From Bacteroidia bacterium (GTDB taxonomy: Bacteria; Bacteroidota; Bacteroidia; Bacteroidales; Azobacteroidaceae): 5,095 nucleotides of DNA. This document shows, one piece after another, positions 1 to 5,095 of the stretch. The first letter of the stretch is position 1; the number at the start of each line of letters is the position of its first letter. The notes beneath the pieces were generated by a model that was not told the DNA's origin, did no database searches, and was given only the letters and a program-made list of their open reading frames with translations. The position numbers were made by a program, and so were the translations under genes. Location of the stretch: assembly GCA_026000155.1 (NCBI GenBank), contig BNYG01000080.1:1-5095 (forward strand). Reading direction: 5' to 3'.

Positions 1-2
1 AA

Positions 3-29
3 GGGACTATAGAGACTTTTGGGACTCCT
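3..29. repeat. Degenerate 9-bp tandem repeat (three units)
   Basis: Three consecutive 9-mers share the pattern GRGACTNNN: GGGACTATA (3-11), GAGACTTTT (12-20) and GGGACTCCT (21-29). The array may continue beyond the left edge. It is followed at 27-41 by a short 7-bp near-repeat (CCTAATC, CTTAATC). On the minus strand it lies in the distal part of the predicted rRNA leader. No coding potential is seen. Three imperfect units could still be chance, so confidence is moderate. Confidence 0.45.
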
Positions 30-112
30 AATCCTTAATCCTTTTTTTGACAGGGTATTCTCTTTTTGCCAAAACTGCTCGCGCAATCTTGGTTGTACTA
101 CGTAATTATGGA

Positions 113-127
113 AATATGTCAAAGACC
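113..127 (-). promoter_or_regulatory. boxA-like antitermination element
   Basis: The minus strand reads GGTCTTTGACATATT here. It resembles the E. coli rrn boxA core (TGCTCTTTAACA) and the CTTTGACAT-type motif in Bacteroidota rRNA leaders. BoxA RNA is the NusB/NusE (S10) binding site that lets RNA polymerase read through untranslated rRNA. Its place about 25 nt after the predicted start, downstream of a good promoter, fits that role. The match is by eye and from memory of the family. Confidence 0.55.
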
Positions 128-157
128 GTTGTTGTGCGCTTTTCTCAAACGCGGATG

Positions 158-187
158 CAAAGGTAAGACTTATTTTTTTATCTGCAA
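158..187 (-). promoter_or_regulatory. Bacteroidota-type promoter, probably of an rRNA operon
   Basis: On the minus strand the -7 box is TACCTTTG (165 down to 158), an exact match to TAnnTTTG. The -33 box is TTG (187 down to 185). The spacer of 19 bp fits the usual spacing for the primary sigma factor (sigma-ABfr type) of this phylum, and it is A/T-rich, with a run of seven A on the minus strand. The box is followed by GCATCCGCG and then a boxA-like motif, as in rRNA operon promoters. The promoter lies only about 70 bp after the tex stop codon, so it is an independent start rather than the tex promoter. It is the best promoter match in the window. Confidence 0.7.
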
Positions 188-196
188 GTGTCTTGC
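184..196. repeat. Small inverted repeat over the -33 box
   Basis: GCAAG-TGT-CTTGC is a perfect 5-bp inverted repeat with a 3-bp centre. Its left arm contains the -33 TTG (minus strand) of the predicted rRNA promoter. It could be an operator or could be chance. A stem this short is also too weak, and lacks the U-tract, to be a terminator for tex. Confidence 0.3.
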
Positions 197-260
197 AAAA
201 ATAATTCAACAAAAACATGTTAATTGACAGATAATCAATGAAATATTTTTTAAAATTATT

Positions 261-2399
261 TCAAAACTTCATACTTAATTGTACTCGTTTCCTTTCAATG
301 TCCACACTTAATACTTTGACTTGGATGTGTTGGTGGATGGAAACAACGGTTGTCGGGTCGGAAATAAACCGGTCTGCCAGATTAGAAATGTGTACCAAAC
401 CTTTTTCTTTAATTCCAATATCTACGAAGCAGCCGAAATTGGTAATGTTGCTGACAATTCCGGGCAGAATTTGTCCTTCCCGCAAATCGTTCATTGTCCG
501 GACGTTCGGATCAAATTCAAAAACTTTGATGCCCTGGCGCGGATCCCGTCCCGGTTTATCCAATTCGGCCATTATATCCAAAAGTGTCGGCATACCGGTT
601 TTTTTATTGACATAGTTATCCAATTGAATTTTACTTTTCAATTCCGCATTTTTAATCAGTTCATCTACACTGCTATCCAAGTCTTTAGCCATGGATTCTA
701 CAATATAATAACTTTCCGGATGGACAGCCGAATTGTCCAAGGGATTTTTCGCATCCGGGATACGGAGAAATCCTGCCGCTTGTTCGTAGGCTTTTTCACC
801 CAGCCGGGGAACTTTCAATAATTCTTCCCGTGATTTAAACGGACCGTTTTTCGTCCGGTATTCTACTATTTTTTTTGCCAGGGAAGGTCCCAAACCGGAA
901 ACATACGTCAACAAATGTACGCTGGCCGTATTCAGATTGACTCCTACTAAATTGACACAATTTTCAACCGTCTGATCCAAGGAATTTTTCAACTCCGTTT
1001 GATTGACATCGTGTTGATACTGCCCTACCCCAATGGATTTGGGTTCGATTTTAACCAACTCCGCCAAAGGATCGGTCAATCTTCTTCCGATGCTGACAGC
1101 TCCCCTGACGGTCACATCATAGTTGGGAAATTCTTCCCGGGCTATTTTGGAGGCGGAATAAACCGAAGCTCCATCTTCGCTTACTACAAAGACTTGGATT
1201 TTATGGCCATACTGTAAATTAGTGATAAATTGTTCGGTTTCGCGACCGGCTGTTCCGTTGCCAATGGCAATGGCATCAATGGCATACGTGCTCACCAGTG
1301 AAGTAATTTTTGCCCCCGCTTTTCCCGATTCGTGTTGAGGGGGATGCGGATAAATCGTTTCGTTATGCAACAAATTGCCTTGTGCATCCAGACAGACCAC
1401 TTTGCAACCGGTACGGAACCCGGGGTCGATTCCCAAGACTCGTTTTTGTCCCAAGGGAGGAGCCAAAAGCAATTGGCGTAAATTTTCCGCAAAAACTTTT
1501 ATGGCTTGTTTATCCGCTTTTTCTTTGGAGATGGCAGCAAATTCCGTTTCTATGCTTGGCTTTAATAAACGTTTATAACTGTCTTTCATTGCCATTTTTA
1601 CTTGTTCGGAAGAAGGCTCGCCGGGAGGATTGCCCTGACGGATAAAACGTTTATTCAAGGATTTCAAACCCTGTTCATCGTCATCAGGGGAAATATTTAC
1701 TCTTAAAAAACCTTCGGATTCGCCCCGGCGCATGGCCAACAGCCGGTGAGAAGAACATTTGGCCAGCAGTTCGCTGAAATCGAAATAATCGCGGTATTTA
1801 ACCGCTTCGGTTTCTTTTCCTTTTATGATTTTAGAAGAAATGACGGCCTCCCGTTGAAATAAGTTACGAATGGTATTTCGCGCCTTTTCATCTTCATTTA
1901 CCCATTCTGCAATAATGTCTCGCGCCCCTTGTAAAGCTTCCTCTATATCTTTTACTTCTTCATTTACAAACCGTGTCGCTTTGCCGTAAATATCCCATTC
2001 CTTTTGTTCTTTGAGAATTTTTGCCAGCGGTTCCAAACCTTTTTTCCGGGCTACTTCAGCTCTAGTTTGTCTTTTGGGTTTATACGGTAAATAAATATCT
2101 TCCAATTCGGTACTGTCCCAACTGTTTCCAATCCGGGATATTAATTCGGAAGTCAATTTTCCCTGTTCGTCGATCGAATGGAGGATGACTTCTTTCCGCT
2201 TGCTTAATTCTTTCAGTTTTTCGTACTGTTGTTTGATTTCGCCGATTTGGACTTCATCCAATCCTCCGGTCACTTCTTTCCGGTAACGGCTGACGAATGG
2301 AATAGTGGCTCCTTCGTCCAACAAATCAATTGTTTTAGCGATTTGCCTTTCCGTAATGGAAAGCGACCGGGCTACTAATTTTGGGTAGATTGATTGCAT
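261..2399 (-). CDS. tex: Tex family S1 RNA-binding transcription accessory protein
   Basis: This is a complete 712-residue gene with all Tex landmarks in order. The Tex N-terminal helical region includes TIPFVSRYRKEVTGG (32-46) and the IYLPYKPKRQTRA motif (102-114). The YqgF/RNase H-like domain begins at RVLGIDPGFRTGCK (320-333) and continues through AIGNGTAGRETE (378-389) and VSEDGASVYSASK (406-418) to RRLTDPLAELVKIEP (439-453). Helix-hairpin-helix repeats lie at about 490-547 (SGLGPSLAKKIVEYR, VPRLGEKAYEQAAG). An S1 OB-fold begins at about 642 (GIVSNITNFGCFVDIG) and runs to the end. Acidic residues in RuvC-like positions are present (D325, E408, D443), but the studied Pseudomonas Tex showed no nuclease activity. 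Tex proteins bind nucleic acid through S1 and act in the cytoplasm with the transcription machinery; the exact role is unsettled. The protein ends directly after S1 (LSMKF), without the extra tail of many proteobacterial homologues. ATG at 2399 is chosen because the N-terminus fits the family and an in-frame stop lies upstream. A weak AAGAG lies 5 nt before it. No clear terminator follows the stop. Confidence 0.96.
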   Translation of the reverse strand: MQSIYPKLVARSLSITERQIAKTIDLLDEGATIPFVSRYRKEVTGGLDEVQIGEIKQQYEKLKELSKRKEVILHSIDEQGKLTSELISRIGNSWDSTELEDIYLPYKPKRQTRAEVARKKGLEPLAKILKEQKEWDIYGKATRFVNEEVKDIEEALQGARDIIAEWVNEDEKARNTIRNLFQREAVISSKIIKGKETEAVKYRDYFDFSELLAKCSSHRLLAMRRGESEGFLRVNISPDDDEQGLKSLNKRFIRQGNPPGEPSSEQVKMAMKDSYKRLLKPSIETEFAAISKEKADKQAIKVFAENLRQLLLAPPLGQKRVLGIDPGFRTGCKVVCLDAQGNLLHNETIYPHPPQHESGKAGAKITSLVSTYAIDAIAIGNGTAGRETEQFITNLQYGHKIQVFVVSEDGASVYSASKIAREEFPNYDVTVRGAVSIGRRLTDPLAELVKIEPKSIGVGQYQHDVNQTELKNSLDQTVENCVNLVGVNLNTASVHLLTYVSGLGPSLAKKIVEYRTKNGPFKSREELLKVPRLGEKAYEQAAGFLRIPDAKNPLDNSAVHPESYYIVESMAKDLDSSVDELIKNAELKSKIQLDNYVNKKTGMPTLLDIMAELDKPGRDPRQGIKVFEFDPNVRTMNDLREGQILPGIVSNITNFGCFVDIGIKEKGLVHISNLADRFISDPTTVVSIHQHIQVKVLSVDIERKRVQLSMKF

Positions 2400-2429
2400 G
2401 CGACTCTTTTCATTTAAATATTAATCTGC

Positions 2430-2437
2430 CAAAAATA
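2430..2437 (-). promoter_or_regulatory. Candidate -7 box for tex
   Basis: The minus strand reads TATTTTTG, matching TAnnTTTG. It would start transcription around 2423-2425, giving a 5' UTR of about 25 nt before the tex ATG. No TTG is seen at the expected -33 distance (around 2457-2459), and the region is AT-rich enough for chance matches, so the call is tentative. Position between divergent genes is the main support. Confidence 0.4.
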
Positions 2438-2470
2438 GTTATTTTTTTATTACCGGAATGAAATTATCCT

Positions 2471-2478
2471 TATTTTTG
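2471..2478 (+). promoter_or_regulatory. Candidate -7 box for the T9SS-secreted protein gene
   Basis: The plus strand reads TATTTTTG, an exact TAnnTTTG match, 17 bp before the ATG at 2496. The implied start near 2484 gives a very short leader of about 12 nt. The leader is A-rich (ATAAAAAG) and lacks a purine Shine-Dalgarno, which is common in Bacteroidota. The -33 region offers only weak TTA sequences (2447-2452) and no TTG. Together with the opposite-strand box at 2430-2437 it splits the 96-bp intergenic region into two divergent starts. Confidence 0.45.
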
Positions 2479-2495
2479 TAAAATAAAAAGTTTAA

Positions 2496-4646
2496 ATGAA
2501 AAAAATAATACTCCTTATATTATTCTGTTCCGCCGGATTTTTTGTTTCTCCGGCTCAATCGCAACCGGACGATTATCGTCTTTGGGAAAGTTTTGAGAAT
2601 TATCCGGGCAATGATTTCTTCTGGGCGCCTGCCGGATGGACGATTCAAAGTAATGCAGGGAATGTTCCCAATCCCGAAGAAGCGATTACCTGGCATTTCT
2701 CCGACGCCATTGGTGAATTGGATATAACTCCCACCAACGGCAAGTATATGGCTTATCTGAACGGAGCTATCGGTGAACAACAACAAGATGAATGGCTTAT
2801 TTCGCCGGTTTTTACTCCGGAAACCCAAGATTTTTTATTCTTTGATGCCAATTATTCTCCTTTTTGGATGTTTTTCGATTATGAAAATGTCATGGAAAAT
2901 CCTGAAGAAGATTTTATATTCAATTTTGAAAACCCTTTTAATTCCATGCAAGCGCTGGTTTCTACCGATGGAGGCGCTTCCTGGACTACTCTTTGGGATG
3001 CCGGCGCGGGCAATTATAATGAGGATAATATTTGGGATTATTTGTCGAATCAATGGCACAAAATTAAAATTTCCTTGGATGATTATGTGGGAAAGCCGGT
3101 ACAAATTGCCTTCCGGTTATTCGGCAAAAATGCGCAATCTTCAGCAATCGACTATATACGTGCAGGCATTCTCATTCCGGAGGCTTCTTATGCGATTCCG
3201 CAAGGATTTTTCTATGGCGGCATCAACGCGGAGGGTTACGGCGCTCCGGGAACTGCCATCGGGGCTGCCTATATTCCGACCACCTGGCGCAATACCTCAC
3301 CCGATGCTACCGGTTTTCATTGGACATTACCCAATATTTTCGATGCGGGTTCTTATTCTTCCACCGAAGAAAATCCGTCTGACAGTTATATATATGATGC
3401 GTTTTATTTTCCTACCTTAACGGTCAATTTCGGAACTGCGATTTCCGAGCCGTATTCATGGGCAGCGGAAGAAAATACTTTATTCGGCCGGTCTGTCTTT
3501 CTTGCCGGCGGCAATTTCGGGGAATCGCTTCATGCCTTAGACCCTTCGATACCGGAAGGTATTGGGGTCGGCAATTACAATTTGCTTCATAATATTAATG
3601 TCATCGCTCTCGGTCCGGAAGATTATTTATTCGGAACCGGACCCGGCAATTATTCTAAAGCCATTGCCAATTATTTTGAAAAACCGGCTCAGGCATACTT
3701 GTTGCGAGGTGTGAATATTGCTGCTTACCAATTCAAAGCGCCGGCGGGCACTGAATTGACTTTAACCATTCGCCGGGTAGATGCCAACGGAGAACTCAAA
3801 GAAGTCATCGCCACCGCTCAATGGACTACGAACCAAGCGATTCCTGAAACCGATTTTTTCACCATTCCTTTTCACCATTTTTCCATAGAAGATTTGGTGA
3901 TAGACGATGCTATTTTCATGGAATTAAGCGGTTTCAGCGGAAAAAGCGGATTATCCTTTGGCGTTTATTCGGAAGCATTGCAAACGGATGGTTCGGAAGG
4001 GAATGCTTATGTCTCTATGGATGTAAATGGTGTGGATACCTGGTTGCCCACAAGCGCTGTGTTGGAAGGAGGCGGTTCTACTTCCCTGTGCTTCACGCTG
4101 GATTTGGTCTATTCGTTTATCGCGCCCCAAAATTTGGACTACGATTTTCATGCGACGGCTATGGGAGGAGATGCAAAATCCTTTTCTTTAATCAGTTATT
4201 ATGCGCGGGATAGTAAGTGGCAGGAAAGTTTGCCGAAATGGATAACATCCTCATTTTCAGAACAGAAAGATGGTACGAGTGTTTATACCTTGACGGTAGA
4301 TGAACTTCCGGAAGGATTCTCATATCGTTACGACCCGGTGATTCTAACCGACGGAAGAGGAGGAAAAGCCACATTCCATGTTTCTCAAAGCGCACCGGTA
4401 GGTATTAAAAAAACAAAAACCGTTAGTCAGGCAAAAATTGCTTCCGTCAATGGAAATTTTGAATTCAGTTATTCGCCGGAATTATTCAACCGGGCGGATT
4501 TGTTCACTATTTCCGGTCAAAAAATAAGTAGTTATGCCTTACCGGCTTCCGGAAAGCTGACGGTTGCTGCGTCTGCATTTCCTGACGGAATTTATATTGT
4601 GAGATTTTCGGGGAAAACGGTTGTTGCTTTGAAAGTATTGAAATAA
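2496..4646 (+). CDS. Exported multidomain protein with T9SS type A sorting domain
   Basis: This is a complete 716-residue protein of unknown specific function. Residues 1-20 form a Sec signal peptide: KK, a hydrophobic core (IILLILFCSAGFFV), then a probable cut at SPA|QSQ. C11 is preceded by F, so a lipoprotein signal is unlikely. Residues about 28-225 resemble a choice-of-anchor J/MAM-like jellyroll, with WESFEN near the start, PAGWTIQS, DEWLISPVF, LVSTDGGASWTTLW and later VQIAFRLFG. Residues about 250-320 hold a PKD-like phrase (TTWRNTSPDATGFHWTL). Residues about 400-540 look like another beta-sandwich (LTLTIRRVDANGE, IFMELSGFSG). Residues about 547-632 look BACON-like, ending GGKATFHVSQSA. 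Residues about 648-716 fit the T9SS C-terminal sorting domain (ADLFTISGQKISSYAL, FPDGIYIVRFSG, ALKVLK). In this family the tail directs export through the outer membrane and is usually removed or exchanged for surface attachment. No catalytic motif is seen, so binding or adhesion is inferred. ATG at 2496 is chosen because the signal peptide begins there. The stop codon lies in the palindrome that follows. Confidence 0.88.
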   Translation: MKKIILLILFCSAGFFVSPAQSQPDDYRLWESFENYPGNDFFWAPAGWTIQSNAGNVPNPEEAITWHFSDAIGELDITPTNGKYMAYLNGAIGEQQQDEWLISPVFTPETQDFLFFDANYSPFWMFFDYENVMENPEEDFIFNFENPFNSMQALVSTDGGASWTTLWDAGAGNYNEDNIWDYLSNQWHKIKISLDDYVGKPVQIAFRLFGKNAQSSAIDYIRAGILIPEASYAIPQGFFYGGINAEGYGAPGTAIGAAYIPTTWRNTSPDATGFHWTLPNIFDAGSYSSTEENPSDSYIYDAFYFPTLTVNFGTAISEPYSWAAEENTLFGRSVFLAGGNFGESLHALDPSIPEGIGVGNYNLLHNINVIALGPEDYLFGTGPGNYSKAIANYFEKPAQAYLLRGVNIAAYQFKAPAGTELTLTIRRVDANGELKEVIATAQWTTNQAIPETDFFTIPFHHFSIEDLVIDDAIFMELSGFSGKSGLSFGVYSEALQTDGSEGNAYVSMDVNGVDTWLPTSAVLEGGGSTSLCFTLDLVYSFIAPQNLDYDFHATAMGGDAKSFSLISYYARDSKWQESLPKWITSSFSEQKDGTSVYTLTVDELPEGFSYRYDPVILTDGRGGKATFHVSQSAPVGIKKTKTVSQAKIASVNGNFEFSYSPELFNRADLFTISGQKISSYALPASGKLTVAASAFPDGIYIVRFSGKTVVALKVLK

Positions 4647-4690
4647 TTTCATCACGCCAAAGGTGTGACACCTTTGGCGTGATGAAATTA
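4644..4690. terminator. Perfect palindrome between convergent genes, probable bidirectional terminator
   Basis: Arms 4644-4666 and 4668-4690 are exact reverse complements (23 bp each) around a single central G at 4667. As RNA this makes a stem of about 21-22 bp with a tiny TGA loop. The core is CACGCCAAAGGTGT and its complement. The stop codon of the upstream gene forms the base of the left arm, and the GNAT stop is 12 bp beyond the right arm. On the plus strand the hairpin is followed by eight A (4690-4697) rather than T. On the minus strand it is followed by ATTTC. A classical U-tract is therefore missing in both directions. Stem strength and location still favour a shared terminator. An intergenic repeat element is the alternative. 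Confidence 0.7.
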
Positions 4691-4701
4691 AAAAAAATGT
4701 A

Positions 4702-5095
4702 TTAAGAAAGCTTCTTTAAGTCGTAATACATCTGTCTCGTTTTATCATTTTCATCTTCATCGGATAAAAATTCAAAACCATTTTTCAGATAAAAACCCAA
4801 GGAGTCACTGTATGCATCAACAGTAATAAAACGACAGCCAATATCTCTCGTACCTATTAGCATTGTTATCACAGCTTTAAGAATATAGCTTCCTACGCTA
4901 TTCCCCTTAAAATGGAAATCAACAGCAAGCCTTCCGATTTTTACTGCCGGATAAGTTTTCCGATGTTTTTTAAAATGAATTTTGTTTTTCTTGTTAAAAC
5001 CTTTCCACCAGTTTCGTTTAGGGTCATCTTTACCAGAAAAATCAAAAACAATTTTATCATTAAAAAGACAATAGTAGGCTGCTAATTCTTTTTGG
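4702..5095 (-). CDS. GNAT family N-acetyltransferase, 5' end outside window
   Basis: The last 130 codons and the TAA (4702-4704) are present; the gene runs off the right edge, and the family is usually about 160-190 residues. Counting from the first whole codon, the fragment has ELAAYYCLFNDKIVFD at 3-18, a basic linker (NWWKGFNKKNKIHFKKHRK), beta-strand 4 YPAVKIGRLAVD, the acetyl-CoA loop FKGNSVGSYIL, CRFITVDAYSDS, and the late FYLKNGFEFL plus TRQMYYDLKKL. This order is diagnostic of GNAT enzymes, which transfer acetyl from acetyl-CoA to an amine. It resembles the Bacteroidales proteins with an IGRLAV...CRFITVDAY core, related to the AtaT/TacT toxin-like branch, but substrate and toxin role are unknown. 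The motif R/Q-x-x-G-x-G/A reads K-G-N-S-V-G, so the first glycine is Ser. GC is about 32% by hand count over 4741-5095, lower than both neighbours, which suggests separate ancestry. Any antitoxin partner would lie upstream, off the window. Confidence 0.85.
   Translation of the reverse strand, partial: QKELAAYYCLFNDKIVFDFSGKDDPKRNWWKGFNKKNKIHFKKHRKTYPAVKIGRLAVDFHFKGNSVGSYILKAVITMLIGTRDIGCRFITVDAYSDSLGFYLKNGFEFLSDEDENDKTRQMYYDLKKLS

Larger units (their letters stand above)
1..152 (-). other. Predicted 5' leader of an rRNA operon (16S gene outside window)
   Basis: This stretch has no convincing coding frame. It starts just downstream of a strong Bacteroidota-type minus-strand promoter and contains a boxA-like element about 25-40 nt into the transcript. 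A promoter, a short leader and a boxA-like CTTTGACAT are typical of what precedes 16S rRNA in Bacteroidota. No 16S 5' sequence is visible before the edge, so the rRNA gene itself is inferred. The transcription start (about 152) is estimated from the promoter position. Alternatives are another boxA-led transcript, such as a CRISPR leader or a processively antiterminated operon, or a decayed rRNA promoter copy. Confidence 0.55.

Noticed and set aside
1..152. CRISPR leader or array start at the left edge
   Set aside because: boxA motifs can occur in CRISPR leaders, but the visible 9-bp repeat is far too short and contiguous for a repeat-spacer array, and the promoter context fits rRNA better.
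196..203. Second minus-strand TATTTTTG box, a possible tandem rRNA promoter upstream of the main one
   Set aside because: No TTG lies at 17-23 bp upstream on the minus strand, and the region is AT-rich enough for chance matches. A tandem promoter is possible but not supported.
224..229. Plus-strand TTGACA, resembling a -35 box of the sigma-70 type
   Set aside because: No TATAAT-like box follows at the right distance toward a plus-strand gene, the downstream sequence is antisense to tex, and this phylum does not use that consensus.
238..821. Open frames on the plus strand across the 3' part of tex
   Set aside because: They are antisense shadows of a gene with full family support, and their translations show no domain-like sequence.
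2517..2530. Cys11 in the signal peptide as a lipobox
   Set aside because: The residues before it are I-L-F; a lipobox needs a small residue (G, A or S) just before Cys. A T9SS tail and an SPA|QSQ site fit signal peptidase I better.
2520..3420. Overlapping open frames on both strands inside the T9SS protein gene
   Set aside because: Their composition is that of frame shadows, with no domain logic, while the main frame has a signal peptide, recognisable modules and a sorting domain.
3006..3690. GNY phrases in the T9SS protein as an internal protein repeat
   Set aside because: Only the three residues recur, at uneven spacing and without similar flanks, so no repeat unit can be defined.

Overview
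The window looks like a chromosomal segment of a Bacteroidota member, probably in the order Bacteroidales. Four things support this. Promoter-like boxes fit the phylum consensus TAnnTTTG with an upstream TTG. Start codons lack a clear Shine-Dalgarno. One protein carries a type IX secretion system (T9SS) C-terminal sorting domain. The acetyltransferase at the right edge has a wording I associate with Bacteroidales GNAT proteins. I cannot place the genus.

Layout from left to right. Bases 1-260 hold no gene. On the minus strand they carry a good Bacteroidota promoter (158-187), followed by a leader with a boxA-like antitermination signal (113-127). This is what stands in front of rRNA operons in this phylum, so a 16S rRNA gene is predicted just outside the left edge. 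The far left end (3-29) is a degenerate 9-bp tandem repeat. Bases 261-2399 on the minus strand are a complete tex gene (S1-domain RNA-binding transcription accessory protein). It points toward the predicted rRNA operon and shares its direction. Bases 2400-2495 are a short divergent intergenic region with one candidate -7 box for each direction.

Bases 2496-4646 on the plus strand encode a 716-residue exported multidomain protein. Its parts are a signal peptide, a choice-of-anchor J-like jellyroll, a central region of probable beta-sandwich modules, a BACON-like module and a T9SS type A sorting domain. It is probably a cell-surface or secreted adhesin or ligand-binding protein with no recognisable enzyme domain. 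Its stop codon lies inside a perfect 23-bp-arm palindrome (4644-4690), which separates it from a convergent, 3'-complete but 5'-truncated GNAT acetyltransferase gene (4702-5095, minus strand). That gene has clearly lower GC (about 32% counted by eye, against roughly 42-50% in sampled lines of its neighbours) and an altered acetyl-CoA loop.

The genes do not form a pathway. Tex and the predicted rRNA operon are housekeeping, the T9SS cargo is a surface or secretome gene, and the GNAT gene looks like an accessory gene. I see no CRISPR array, transposase, tRNA or phage gene. I do not see a clear new system. The best leads are the leader with its repeat, the terminal palindrome, the unassigned core of the T9SS protein and the odd GNAT loop.
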